Notes: generated from the letters alone by a model not told the origin. A stretch of 64,000 nucleotides of DNA from Paenisporosarcina sp. FSL H8-0542 (GCF_038632915.1 NZ_CP152050.1:2263001-2327000), one strand, 5' to 3'. Positions 1 to 8,741 are shown, counted from the first letter of the stretch. Made by a program: numbers and translations.

Positions 1-1301
1 ACATTAACCGCAGTACAGTTGTGTCTGCATACGACGAATTGGAATCCAATGGGCTTATCCAAAGAAAAAGAGGAAGCGGTACAACAATAAATAAAGACAT
101 ATGGGGGATTACGAAGAAACGGATTCCGAGTTGGAATCGATATATTGAGGCTGGCTCTATATTGCCTAATTTAGCCGTAACCCAAAAAATCCGAAAAGAA
201 GTGGCTGATCATAAATTGATCAATTTAGCGAGTGGAGAATTGTCGGAAGACCTCTTCCCACAGGCCACACTGAGAAGCATTGCATCAAACAGATCATTTT
301 TCGGAAGCTTGGGCTATGATCACCCTCAAGGGAATGTGATATTAAGAAATACAATTGCAAAACATGTGATTCATCAAAGGAAAATGGAGGGAACAGATCC
401 GTCCTCAATCCTTATTACCTCTGGTGCACAGCAAGCTTTGCATTTAGTCATCCAATGCCTGTTAAAGCCAGGTGATGCAGTAGCTATAGAGAATCCATCG
501 TATTCTTACAGTCTCCCTATATTCAAATCTGCAGGTATCAGGACCTATTATTTACCCATGGACACGGAAGGAATTAATCCGGATGACTTAGTATCCTTAT
601 ATAAAAAGCATAAAATCAGAATGATTTTCTTGAATCCCGCTTTCCAAAATCCAACTGGAACATTTCTATCCCAGAGTAGAAGAAAAGCTGTTTTGGACAT
701 ATCATCTAAGTACGGAATTCCTATTGTGGAAGATGATCCATACAGTTTATCTTCCTTTAGGGGTGATGAAGTCACCACCTTAAAGTCGATGGACACCCAA
801 GGGAATGTCCTGTATATAAGTTCATTATCAAAAATCGTGGCTTCCGGATTGAGGATTGGCTGGATCATAGGTCCAAAAGCGGTGATTGAACGATTAACAG
901 ATGCGAAGCAGCAGATTGATTTTGGACATTCGAGTTTCACTCAATGGATTGCAAATGATTTCCTGGAATCAGAAGACTTTCCTGCACATATAAAAAGGTT
1001 AAACATGCAGTTGAAAAAGCGAAGAGATCAAATAGCCAAAAGCCTTGAATTTTTTCTTGGGAAACAAGTCGATTTTCATGCTCCCGAAGGAGGCATTCAT
1101 ATCTGGTGCAAGCTGAATATAGAATTTAATGAAATGAAACTGCTGGAAGAATCCATAAAAAGAGGGATTATATTTGTTCCTGGAACAACAATGGGTTCAG
1201 AAAAAGGATATGTCCGTTTTACATTTGCTAGAGAAAATGAAGGAAATATACATGAAGGAATAAAACGATTTGCAGAAGCCTTGCAAGTGGTTCAAGAGTA
1301 A
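1..1301 (+). CDS. MocR-type GntR/aminotransferase transcriptional regulator, 5' truncated by window edge
   Basis: The reading frame is open from base 3 and enters the end of a GntR winged helix (N-R-S-T-V-V-S-A-Y-D-E-L-E, then G-L-I-Q-R-K-R-G-S-G-T). The GTG at 21 is therefore internal and the true start lies outside the window. A linker is followed by a fold-type I aminotransferase domain with the PLP-lysine motif S-L-S-K and downstream G-L-R-I-G-W. This architecture defines MocR/PdxR/GabR regulators, which bind PLP or its amino-acid adducts and usually control a divergent neighbouring operon. The target is not visible here. Unlike almost all other genes in the window it is on the plus strand, and it lies where B. 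subtilis has fapR-plsX next to recG, so this edge is probably a rearrangement or insertion point. Family assignment is firm; the ligand is unknown. Confidence 0.88.
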   Translation, partial: INRSTVVSAYDELESNGLIQRKRGSGTTINKDIWGITKKRIPSWNRYIEAGSILPNLAVTQKIRKEVADHKLINLASGELSEDLFPQATLRSIASNRSFFGSLGYDHPQGNVILRNTIAKHVIHQRKMEGTDPSSILITSGAQQALHLVIQCLLKPGDAVAIENPSYSYSLPIFKSAGIRTYYLPMDTEGINPDDLVSLYKKHKIRMIFLNPAFQNPTGTFLSQSRRKAVLDISSKYGIPIVEDDPYSLSSFRGDEVTTLKSMDTQGNVLYISSLSKIVASGLRIGWIIGPKAVIERLTDAKQQIDFGHSSFTQWIANDFLESEDFPAHIKRLNMQLKKRRDQIAKSLEFFLGKQVDFHAPEGGIHIWCKLNIEFNEMKLLEESIKRGIIFVPGTTMGSEKGYVRFTFARENEGNIHEGIKRFAEALQVVQE

Positions 1302-1512
1302 TTTATTTTTGAAAATAGCACAAAAGTGGATGGTATAATTAATACCGAAATGGATGGTCATAAATTTAGTAAATCCTTTATAATTATATGCGATAGGGCA
1401 GTAGGAAAAGTAGAAATACATTTTTTATCTCATATGTAATCATTTCAATGTTTGAATGTAAGGATATATTCTAAACAAGGTTTACGATAAAGATGACATT
1501 CAAGGAGGAAAT

Positions 1513-1698
1513 ATGAACATTCTCATTTTATTAATTATCGTTTCCATAATTTTGGTGATCGCTCTGGTAAGTACACTTTTAGTTACAAAAGAAAGAGACG
1601 CTGTTTATAGTAGTGAAAAAAGTATAACTAAACTTGGATTGATGTATAGCGCCTTACTTCCACTAATAATTATTGTAGCGTTGATTTTTTGGTTTTAA
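1513..1698 (+). CDS. small two-helix membrane protein, function unknown
   Basis: This 61-residue protein has a strongly hydrophobic N-terminal helix (about residues 3-25), a short charged loop (T-K-E-R-D-A-V-Y-S-S-E-K) and a second hydrophobic helix (about 42-61). A strong ribosome binding site (AAGGAGGAAAT) lies directly upstream and a good intrinsic terminator lies about 40 bases downstream. Together these support a real, expressed gene rather than a chance frame. I do not recognise a family. The gene follows the MocR regulator by about 210 bases with no obvious terminator between them, so co-transcription is possible. Confidence 0.6.
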   Translation: MNILILLIIVSIILVIALVSTLLVTKERDAVYSSEKSITKLGLMYSALLPLIIIVALIFWF

Positions 1699-1739
1699 AA
1701 TAAATACCATTTGAATGGTTCGACTATTCAACATGGAGA

Positions 1740-1773
1740 AATCGCACAGGAAAATGCTCCTGTGCGATTTTTT
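1740..1773 (+). terminator. intrinsic terminator after the small membrane protein gene
   Basis: An 11-bp perfect stem (AATCGCACAGG paired with CCTGTGCGATT) around a short AAAATGCT loop is followed by a T run on the plus strand. Confidence 0.85.
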
Positions 1774-1852
1774 GCGTACAATGAAGTTCGCCTCGAGTCA
1801 CCACGCTAATAATTAATGGCTTTTGCGCATAGCAAGCCGCAAGAATGAAAAT

Positions 1853-1871
1853 GGTCAAAGGTAGTTTGACC
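1853..1871 (-). terminator. weak hairpin, possible distal terminator for recG
   Basis: A 7-bp stem (GGTCAAA / TTTGACC) with a 5-base loop is followed on the minus strand by a T-rich stretch. It lies a few bases from the promoter-bearing end of repeat copy A, the same arrangement as at the two other copies. The stem is short, so termination is only plausible. Confidence 0.4.
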
Positions 1872-1874
1872 TGC

Positions 1875-2154
1875 AGCTTGTTGACAAAAGAATAATAATT
1901 AATCTAAAAGTATAAAAATTGAGTTCTTATTTTTTGCACTCTATCGAAATAGATTGTGGTCGGCTATATCTTTCGCTTTCCGCGGACGAAACGCTAGCCT
2001 CCTCGGTTCAACTGTCTATGACAGCTGAGCCTGTGGGGTCTAACTTGTTTCGTTTTTCCGCAGGAGTCTTCAGAAATAGCCAACCACCTTCCAACTTATA
2101 TATTTTACAGAGACACGATTACAGAAGCAATTTCTTTTGATTGGAGTGGAGGCG
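1875..2154. repeat. family-1 structured intergenic repeat, copy A (right part missing)
   Basis: The copy begins with AGCTTGTTGACAAAAG, an AT-rich segment shared almost base for base with the copies at 37440 and 62397. A long imperfect palindrome follows, with outer arms 1956-1971 and 2072-2087. Inside lie GC-rich arms around TTTCCGCGGACGAAACGC and its partner TTTCGTTTTTCCGCAGGAG, and an apical hairpin. The copy ends after the TTGATTGGAGTGGAGGCG segment, where copy B continues into a second module. It occupies most of the 528-base gap between the small membrane protein gene and recG. The remaining 2155-2226 holds a GCATGC-rich palindrome and TTTAACAGAGCTT, a 13-base string also found at the right end of copy D. 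A 73-codon frame here is a by-product of the repeat. Confidence 0.85.
1881..1908 (+). promoter_or_regulatory. putative sigma-A promoter inside repeat copy A (degraded -10)
   Basis: A TTGACA -35 hexamer, a 16-base spacer and TCTAAA at the -10 position point into the repeat palindrome. The -10 is weaker than TATAAA in copies B and C. Prediction is from hexamers only. Confidence 0.35.
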
Positions 2155-2226
2155 ACTTGTTGGCATGCGGTACGTGCGGCATGCGCAAATGGACGATAAA
2201 CAACCATACCATTTAACAGAGCTTAA

Positions 2227-4275
2227 TTAATCAATCCGTTCTCCATCCATGGCACCAGATTTTTCCAAGTAGTTCCGCAAACACTTTGTCTCATCACTTG
2301 TCCAAAATTCATCTGAGGAAATAAATCTTTCAGCGTCTTGTCTTGCAGTTTCTAGTGCACGGTAGTCATGGACGAGGTCTGCCATCTTGAACTCTGGCAT
2401 CCCGCTTTGTTTCCGACCGAAAAAATCACCTGCTCCACGAAGTTCCAGATCTTTTTCAGCAAGTTTGAATCCATCATTGGTTTCTGTCATTGACGTCATT
2501 CGTTCTTTACCTTCCTCGGATTTCGGATCAGCCAATAAAATACAATAGGACTGTTCAGAGCCACGCCCTACACGACCGCGAAGCTGATGAAGTTGGGCCA
2601 AACCAAAACGTTCTGCATCATAAATAACCATAAACGTGGCATTCGGAACATTCACCCCTACTTCTACTACTGTAGTGGATACGAGAACTTGAACTTCCCC
2701 ATCACTGAATGCCCTCATCACTTCATCTTTTTCACTCGAATGCAAACGGCCATGCATCAGACCTACCTTATATTTCTGATGGAAAATGGAAGACAATTGT
2801 TCGTAAACTTCCACTGCATTCTGCACATCCAGTTTATCCGATTCTTCAATGAGTGGACAAATGACGTAGGCTTGTCTACCAGCTTGAAGTTCTACCACCA
2901 TGCGTTTAATGATTTGATCAAAAAGCTCCTTTTTAACCCAATGCGTTTCAATCTCTTTTCGCCCAGCTGGCATTTCATCAATAATGGATACATCCATTTC
3001 ACCAAAAGCTGTAATCGCCAGTGTGCGGGGAATCGGTGTTGCCGTCATGAATAATACATCCGGGTTCATTCCTTTGTCCCGCAGCACCCTACGCTGTTCC
3101 ACACCGAATCTATGTTGTTCATCGGTAATGACGAGACCAAGTTTCTTAAATTCTACGTCCGGCTGAATAAGTGCGTGTGTTCCTATGAGCAAGTCAATCT
3201 CCCCATTTTGAAGTTGCTCCAGTAAAATTCTTCTTGCTTTTGTTTTGGTGGAACCGGTTAATAGTGCCATACGTATCCCCAGAGGTGACAACCAATCATG
3301 GAGTGACGCGGCATGTTGCTCTGCCAAAATTTCCGTTGGAGCCATCATGGCGCCCTGGTAGCCTGCGGTAATCACTGCATACAAACCAATCGCAGCAACA
3401 ACCGTTTTACCCGAACCAACATCACCTTGAAGCAAGCGGTTCATACGGTGTGGCTCTTTTAAATCTTTACATATTTCATTGACTACCCGCTTTTGAGCAT
3501 TCGTCAGTTCGTATGGAAGTGTAGCAATTAAGTCTTTTAATTTCTGGACATCATAGGCAATGGAGAGCCCTTTATTTTGTTCTTTACGCGCTTTTTTTAT
3601 CGCTTGCATTTTCAATTGGAACTGCAATAATTCTTCATAAACAAATCGTCTGCGTGCCTGTTTCACATGTTCGGCAGATTTCGGGAAGTGTATCCCTTCC
3701 AGCGCTTCATGCACTGGTAAAAGTTTATAAGTTTCTCTTAAGCTATGTGGCAGACATTCTTCTAAATCGTTTGCCACTTCCTGCAAAGCCTGATGCATAA
3801 ATTTACGGAAAGTTTTTTGATGAAGAGATCCTTTCAGGCTATACATGGGCTCAAAATCCACATTGTCCGTTTTGGGTCCTGGCGAAAAATTGGATACGCT
3901 GATCGCCTGACGACCTCGATCCCATTTACCTGTTACCGTTATGATTTGACCGCTGGTTATTTTATTCTTCAAGTATGCCTGATTAAAAAAGACCACTTTA
4001 ATTAAATGTGGTCCTACGAGAAGTCTAATTTGCATACGAGATTTGTTTTTCCCTAAAAAAAGAACGGAAGGTTCACTTTCGACCCTTCCCTCCACTGTTA
4101 TCCGTTCATTATGTGGTGTTTCTGAGATGTTTTTTAAACGAAAATCTTCATGACGATATGGAAATGTCATGACTAAATCCAGTAAAGTAACAATGCCCAT
4201 GTCATTCAGTGTTTTTTCTGTTTCGCCACCAATACCTTTTAAACTACTGACTGCCTGAAGTGCTTTATCAGACAC
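2227..4275 (-). CDS. recG: ATP-dependent DNA helicase RecG
   Basis: RecG is a monomeric superfamily 2 helicase that remodels stalled replication forks and Holliday junctions. At 682 residues it has normal family length. The order is an N-terminal wedge/OB domain, Walker A (G-D-V-G-S-G-K-T, about residue 287), the DEQH box (V-I-T-D-E-Q-H-R-F-G), motif III (M-T-A-T-P-I-P-R-T), and motif VI with Q-L-R-G-R-V-G-R-G. The start is a GTG that overlaps the 3' end of sdaAA by 8 bases, so the two are translationally coupled. This sdaAB-sdaAA-recG order matches B. subtilis. Transcription would run into repeat copy A downstream. Confidence 0.97.
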   Translation of the reverse strand: MSDKALQAVSSLKGIGGETEKTLNDMGIVTLLDLVMTFPYRHEDFRLKNISETPHNERITVEGRVESEPSVLFLGKNKSRMQIRLLVGPHLIKVVFFNQAYLKNKITSGQIITVTGKWDRGRQAISVSNFSPGPKTDNVDFEPMYSLKGSLHQKTFRKFMHQALQEVANDLEECLPHSLRETYKLLPVHEALEGIHFPKSAEHVKQARRRFVYEELLQFQLKMQAIKKARKEQNKGLSIAYDVQKLKDLIATLPYELTNAQKRVVNEICKDLKEPHRMNRLLQGDVGSGKTVVAAIGLYAVITAGYQGAMMAPTEILAEQHAASLHDWLSPLGIRMALLTGSTKTKARRILLEQLQNGEIDLLIGTHALIQPDVEFKKLGLVITDEQHRFGVEQRRVLRDKGMNPDVLFMTATPIPRTLAITAFGEMDVSIIDEMPAGRKEIETHWVKKELFDQIIKRMVVELQAGRQAYVICPLIEESDKLDVQNAVEVYEQLSSIFHQKYKVGLMHGRLHSSEKDEVMRAFSDGEVQVLVSTTVVEVGVNVPNATFMVIYDAERFGLAQLHQLRGRVGRGSEQSYCILLADPKSEEGKERMTSMTETNDGFKLAEKDLELRGAGDFFGRKQSGMPEFKMADLVHDYRALETARQDAERFISSDEFWTSDETKCLRNYLEKSGAMDGERID

Positions 4276-5164
4276 CTTTTACAAATTCAGCACCAAAGAT
4301 TCTTTCTGCTAGTGCTCTTCCTGTAGGTGTCGCAGCTAAACCGCCCTGCGCAGTTTCTTTTAATGCAGTTGGCATTGTTTGACCAATTTTAAACATGGCA
4401 TCAATAACTTCATCACAAGGTATACGGCTAGTCACGCCTGCTAGAGCCATATCTGCAGCAACCAATGCGTTTGCAGCTCCCATCGCATTGCGTTTAACAC
4501 ATGGAACTTCTACTAATCCCGCAACAGGATCACAGACTAGACCCAGCATATTCTTCATCGTTATCGCAAAAGCTTCCGAACATTGCTGTGGAGTACCGCC
4601 GGACATTTCAACAATCGCTGCCGCTGCCATCGCCGCTGCTGATCCTACTTCCGCCTGACATCCTCCAGCAGCTCCTGAAATGGATGCATTGTTAGCTACC
4701 ACGAATCCAAAAGCTCCTGAAGTGAACAAGTAACGTATCATTTCTTCACGTGTAGGATTCAATTGATTTTGCACAGCGAATAAAGTACCAGGCACTACGC
4801 CTGCTGAACCTGCAGTCGGTGTTGCACAAATCGTCCCCATAGCCGCATTTACTTCGTTAGTTGCTACAGCTTTACTAACTGCATCAATCAACAATGTGCC
4901 AGAAAGCGTTTTGCCTTTTTTCATGTAATTTTGAAGTAGCACTGCGTCTCCTCCAGTTAAACCTGAAGTGGATTGAACGCCTTTCAATCCTTTTTCAACT
5001 GCTTCTTCCATGACCGTCAAGTTGCGGTCCATTTGATTCATGATGTCTTCACGGCTTCTTCGTGTAACCAACATTTCCTGCTCAATCATCAACTCAGAAA
5101 TCAATTTATTTTCACTGTTAGCCAAAGCGACCAATTCTTTTACATTACGAAATAGAACATTCAT
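4268..5164 (-). CDS. sdaAA: L-serine dehydratase, iron-sulfur-dependent, alpha subunit
   Basis: The protein (298 aa) is the catalytic subunit that deaminates L-serine to pyruvate and ammonia with a [4Fe-4S] cluster. The SDH_alpha domain fills the protein. Conserved features include T-S-G-L-T-G-G-D-A near residue 68, C-A-T-P-T-A-G-S-A-G, E-V-G-S-A-A-A-M-A-A-A and C-D-P-V-A-G-L-V-E-V-P-C, which supply the expected cluster cysteines. AGGAGTTATATAA precedes the ATG. The beta subunit gene lies 13 bases upstream and recG overlaps the end. Confidence 0.96.
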   Translation of the reverse strand: MNVLFRNVKELVALANSENKLISELMIEQEMLVTRRSREDIMNQMDRNLTVMEEAVEKGLKGVQSTSGLTGGDAVLLQNYMKKGKTLSGTLLIDAVSKAVATNEVNAAMGTICATPTAGSAGVVPGTLFAVQNQLNPTREEMIRYLFTSGAFGFVVANNASISGAAGGCQAEVGSAAAMAAAAIVEMSGGTPQQCSEAFAITMKNMLGLVCDPVAGLVEVPCVKRNAMGAANALVAADMALAGVTSRIPCDEVIDAMFKIGQTMPTALKETAQGGLAATPTGRALAERIFGAEFVKGV

Positions 5165-5177
5165 TTATATAACTCCT

Positions 5178-5840
5178 TTAATCTGCAATTTTCGTTACTT
5201 GTGTGATATAAGGCAATTGTGAGATTTGCAATAACACATGATCTTCGATTGGCTCATCCACTTCAATAACCATTAACGCCCTCTGACCTTGCTCTTTTCT
5301 AGACACTTCCATATGTCCAATATTGATATTTTGTTCCGCCAGACAGCTTGCTACTTTTGCAATACTCCCTGGTTTATCATCATGTACAACTAAAATTGCA
5401 GAATGATTTCCTGATAAGCGAAGCGGGAAACCATTTAATTCACTGATTTCGATTTTTCCGCCACCAATGGAAATGCCGATTAGTTCCATTTCGCCTGAAT
5501 CGTCGCCAATGACAATACGTGCTGTATTGGGATGCTCAGTGTGACCGCTTTCTGGGATGAATTCAAATGTCATGCCAATATCTTTTGCCAGCTCAAACGA
5601 AGTTTTGATGCGTTCATCAAACGTGTCAAAACCAAGTAATCCCCCAACAATGGCAATGTCTGTCCCGTGCCCTTTGTATGTTTCGGCAAAAGAGCCATAT
5701 AAATAAATTTTTGCCCACTTTGGCTGTCTGCCAAATAATTCGCGGGTCACCAGACCAATTCTTGCTGCACCTGCTGTATGTGAAGATGAAGGGCCAATCA
5801 TGACTGGACCAATAATATCAAAGACTGATTTAAACTTCAT
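5178..5840 (-). CDS. sdaAB: L-serine dehydratase, iron-sulfur-dependent, beta subunit with ACT domain
   Basis: The 220-residue partner of SdaAA has the SDH_beta signature G-P-S-S-S-H-T-A-G-A-A-R near residue 14 and a C-terminal ACT domain (N-G-F-P-L-R-L-S-G-N-H onward). The ACT domain probably senses L-serine. I start at ATG 5840 because it begins the conserved M-K-F-K-S-V-F-D-I-I-G-P and has AAAGGGG upstream; the longer open frame to 5936 adds an unrelated hydrophobic stretch. The promoter should lie between 5841 and the edge of repeat copy D. Confidence 0.95.
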   Translation of the reverse strand: MKFKSVFDIIGPVMIGPSSSHTAGAARIGLVTRELFGRQPKWAKIYLYGSFAETYKGHGTDIAIVGGLLGFDTFDERIKTSFELAKDIGMTFEFIPESGHTEHPNTARIVIGDDSGEMELIGISIGGGKIEISELNGFPLRLSGNHSAILVVHDDKPGSIAKVASCLAEQNINIGHMEVSRKEQGQRALMVIEVDEPIEDHVLLQISQLPYITQVTKIAD

Positions 5841-5954
5841 TTTAATAACCCCTTTGTTTCGAATTTCTACTAACAGTTTACAATATAAGTGCACATTAAA
5901 CAAAAGTAATAGAATCCGCTTACATTTATGTGTCAAGCCATGTTAAATATTGCT

Positions 5955-6400
5955 GTTGAGATTCCGCAAAATAGCTACGCTTTCTTAGGGCGAGCGTCAA
6001 GACTCCTCAGGCCAACAGGATGTTGGTCACGAAGGCGTTGCCACACGAAGTGCGTACTTAGTCTTCGTTCTTATGTTCGCTTCTGCGGGGTCTCGACTGT
6101 TTCGCTATCCCTCAGGAGTCTTCGCTGTTTTGGATCCTGTAGTTACTCGTCGGAAAGATATTGGCCATTCGTCCAATATCTTTCCTGCGGGTTAAGCATG
6201 TCCAAGTGAGAATCCACAGAGAACGAATTGTGCAAAATTGCTTTTGTACAATTCGTTTGCGACGAAGATAGCGTACCTATGCAACGCACTTTCATGTTTC
6301 GAAGCTAGTAGAGCGATGTAGAAACAGGAGCACAGATTTTTTCGCGTGAGGAGGCTCACGAACTGCACGCAGAATGCGTCCGCTCGTAACGGAAATCAAT
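5955..6400. repeat. diverged full-length relative of the family-1 repeat, copy D
   Basis: The roughly 530-base gap between sdaAB and fakA is mostly this element. Its ends are an imperfect inverted pair (GTTGAGATTCCG at left, CGGAAATCAAT at right). Inside are the CTCAGGAGTCTTCG-type arms and a GTTACTCGTCG block at 6142-6152, identical to 37743-37753 in copy B. A perfect 12-bp hairpin (6153-6164 / 6173-6184) and a 15-bp hairpin with one G-U (6223-6237 / 6242-6256) follow. GCGTCCGC at 6376-6383 is shared with copy B. It also holds a 29-base block (6010-6038) matching the family-2 copy at 47112-47140 at 27 positions. It lacks the AT-rich promoter segment of copies A-C. Confidence 0.75.
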
Positions 6401-6424
6401 AGTCTAGTTTAACAGAGCTTTGTA

Positions 6425-6458
6425 TAAAAAAGCAGTGAACCGAATTGATTCACTGCTT
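6425..6458 (-). terminator. intrinsic terminator of the yloU-fakA operon
   Basis: A 10-bp stem (AAGCAGTGAA / TTCACTGCTT) is followed on the minus strand by a T run at 6425-6431. It sits just after the fakA stop and directly beside repeat copy D. Confidence 0.85.
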
Positions 6459-6465
6459 TTGTGTA

Positions 6466-8133
6466 TTATTCTACTGAGATGATGTATGGATATAACGGTT
6501 GTTTCCCATTATAAACTTCCACATCTGCATGAGAGAATTTCTCTTCTACAAATGCAGCCAACTCGTTGGCATCGACTTCCGTAACGTCTTCGCCGTAAAT
6601 GATGGTAATGATTTCTGCATCTTCATCAACCATATCCTTGAGAAGTGTTTGAGAAACTTCTTCGAGTGAAGGTGTGGCAAGAATAATCTTCCCTTCTGAA
6701 ATCGCCATGAAGTCATCCTTCTGGATTTCAACACCATCGATGGAAGTATCACGAACCGCAAACGTTACTTGGCCAGTTTTGACGTGTGCAAAAGCTTCAG
6801 TCATTGTTGCTTTGTTGTCTTCAACAGAAGCTTCCGGATTGAATGCTAACAATGCCGCCATTCCTTGAGGAACAGATTTTGTTGGTACTACTGCCGCTTC
6901 AATACCCATCACTTCTGCAGCTTGCTCAGCTGCCATGATTATATTTTTGTTGTTCGGCAAAATAAGAACTCTTTCAGCGCCAACCGCTTCAATCGCTTTG
7001 ACGATATCTTCCGTAGAAGGGTTCATTGTTTGACCGCCCTCAATGACTGCACTTGCACCTACACTTTTCAGAAGTTCGGAAATTCCTTCACCCATCGCAA
7101 CGGTAACCACTGCATACGGATGTTTTTTTGCAGGAGCGGCAGTCGGTTGATCTTTTTTGTAATCATCTCCAACAATTTCAGCATGCTGCTGACGCATGTT
7201 TTCAATCTTGATTTTGATAAGATCGCCATATTTCTGACCATAGCTTAAACAATTACCAGGTTGTTCAGAGTGGATATGTACCTTTGCAATCTCGTCATCC
7301 GAAATAACCAGCAATGAATCACCGAATTGACTCAAACCTTCGCGGAAGTCATTTTCATTGAAAGGATGTTCTGCTACTTTTTCTGGCATGAATTTCACCA
7401 TGAACTCCGTACAGTATCCAAATTCAATGTCCGATGTATCCATGAAGCCCTGAACATTTTTATGATGTTCCGCACTTACAAGATCATCCATTGAATAAGC
7501 AGAGGTCTTCTCAGGTAATTTCTCGCCTTTCATCGAAGCAATGAAACCTTCATAAACGAACACAAGACCTTGTCCACCAGAATCAACTACACCAACTTCC
7601 TTTAATACCGGAAGTAAATCAGGCGTACGTGCCAAAGACGCTTTTGCTTCTTTAAGCAACTCATCCATCACAACAATGACATCGTCTTCATGTTCTGCAA
7701 CTTCAACCGCTTTTTTAGCAGAATCTTTTGCTACGGTCAAAATAGTTCCTTCCACTGGTTTCATGACTGCTTTATAAGCCATATCCACACCATGTTGGAA
7801 TGCGTGGGCAAACTCTTTTGCCGTCAAAGATGATTTAGTTTCAACATCTTTTCCGAATCCACGGAAAAGTTGGGATAAAATAACGCCCGAGTTCCCACGG
7901 GCACCCATCAACAATCCTTTTGATAGTGCTTGTGCTGTTTTTCCAATATGAGCAACTGCATGTGCTTCTGTTTCTTTTGCTCCAGAAGACATGGATAAGT
8001 TCATGTTCGTTCCCGTGTCACCATCGGGAACAGGAAAGACGTTTAGCGCATCCACATAATCTGCATTCTGAAATAGATGATGGGCACCCATTTTCACCAT
8101 TTCTGCAAATTGAATTCCGTCTAAAGACTTCAT
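6466..8133 (-). CDS. fakA: fatty acid kinase subunit FakA (DAK2/DegV-linked, YloV)
   Basis: At 555 residues this is the ATP-binding kinase subunit that phosphorylates fatty acids bound to FakB/DegV-type partners, producing acyl-phosphate for phospholipid synthesis. The DAK2 ATP-binding loop is near residue 35 (V-P-D-G-D-T-G-T-N-M-N-L-S), with G-A-R-G-N-S-G-V-I-L-S-Q near 78. The C-terminal half has the DAK1-like/YloV domain (I-L-P-N-N-K-N-I-I). AGGAGGAAG precedes the ATG. It follows the Asp23-like gene by 16 bases, as in B. subtilis yloU-yloV. No FakB is in the window. Confidence 0.94.
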   Translation of the reverse strand: MKSLDGIQFAEMVKMGAHHLFQNADYVDALNVFPVPDGDTGTNMNLSMSSGAKETEAHAVAHIGKTAQALSKGLLMGARGNSGVILSQLFRGFGKDVETKSSLTAKEFAHAFQHGVDMAYKAVMKPVEGTILTVAKDSAKKAVEVAEHEDDVIVVMDELLKEAKASLARTPDLLPVLKEVGVVDSGGQGLVFVYEGFIASMKGEKLPEKTSAYSMDDLVSAEHHKNVQGFMDTSDIEFGYCTEFMVKFMPEKVAEHPFNENDFREGLSQFGDSLLVISDDEIAKVHIHSEQPGNCLSYGQKYGDLIKIKIENMRQQHAEIVGDDYKKDQPTAAPAKKHPYAVVTVAMGEGISELLKSVGASAVIEGGQTMNPSTEDIVKAIEAVGAERVLILPNNKNIIMAAEQAAEVMGIEAAVVPTKSVPQGMAALLAFNPEASVEDNKATMTEAFAHVKTGQVTFAVRDTSIDGVEIQKDDFMAISEGKIILATPSLEEVSQTLLKDMVDEDAEIITIIYGEDVTEVDANELAAFVEEKFSHADVEVYNGKQPLYPYIISVE

Positions 8134-8149
8134 ATCCTACTTCCTCCTC

Positions 8150-8512
8150 TTATGGGTTCGTAACACGAACTCCTTGAACGTAAATATTTACTGATTTCAC
8201 TGCTAGTCCTAATGTCTTATTTAATGTGTATTTAACTTTCGATTGAACTTGATAAGCTACTTCTGACACTTTAGTGCCGTAGCTGATGATGATGTACATA
8301 TCTATGTGAAGATCCTCGCCATTTTGGCGTACAAGTACACCCTTAGCAAAATTTTCTTTACGTAAAATATCCGTTAAACCATCTCGAATTTGGTGTTTAG
8401 TAGCCATTCCTACAATTCCATAACACTCAATAGCTGCTCCACCTGCAATTTGGGCAACGACGTCATTTGAAATATCAATTTGACCGAATTCGTTTTTTAA
8501 CTCAATTGACAT
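8150..8512 (-). CDS. yloU: Asp23/Gls24 family envelope-stress protein (YloU)
   Basis: This 120-residue protein is a single Asp23 (DUF322) domain, with V-A-Q-I-A-G-G-A-A-I-E-C-Y-G-I-V-G-M near residue 19 and Y-G-T-K-V-S-E-V-A near 78. Family members are small cytoplasmic proteins, some membrane-anchored through partners; the biochemical role of YloU is unknown. A strong AAGGAGG site precedes the ATG. It is the first gene of the leftward operon with fakA and is divergent from rpmB across a 229-base gap, which should hold both promoters. Confidence 0.93.
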   Translation of the reverse strand: MSIELKNEFGQIDISNDVVAQIAGGAAIECYGIVGMATKHQIRDGLTDILRKENFAKGVLVRQNGEDLHIDMYIIISYGTKVSEVAYQVQSKVKYTLNKTLGLAVKSVNIYVQGVRVTNP

Positions 8513-8646
8513 AGAGTATGCCTCCTTATAAGTCCTTTTTGACTACCCATTATTGTACTACACAAAGTCCTTTAATAAAAGAAAACGTTAACATCTCCTG
8601 CATTTGTCTGTAAAGGCTTTTTTCTTGAAAGAGGGGTTAAAACTTG

Positions 8647-8675
8647 TTGCAAAGAAATTTACTATATGTTAAATT
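8647..8675 (+). promoter_or_regulatory. probable sigma-A promoter for rpmB
   Basis: TTGCAA, a 17-base spacer and TAAATT lie about 70 bases before rpmB. Hexamer fit is moderate, but position and orientation suit a ribosomal protein gene with no other upstream gene on this strand. Confidence 0.45.
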
Positions 8676-8741
8676 ATTAAAGTATGTGAAATATCGAACT
8701 GAAAAAAATCTTTCAGCTTCTTTTTTGAGGAGGAAAATAGT

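Noticed and set aside
1919-2140. 73-codon frame in repeat copy A, nearly identical in translation to the 37484-37804 frame
   Set aside because: The similarity follows from DNA identity between repeat copies. Differences between copies change residues as often as not. The starts are TTG without a ribosome site, copy C has no start codon, and the sequence is a palindrome.
2155-2226. GCATGC-rich palindrome as a recG terminator
   Set aside because: No T tract follows on the minus strand; the hairpin at 1853-1871 fits slightly better.
5928-6209. 93-codon plus-strand frame in copy D
   Set aside because: It lies wholly within the structured repeat, has no ribosome binding site, and has an odd composition rich in R, S and C.
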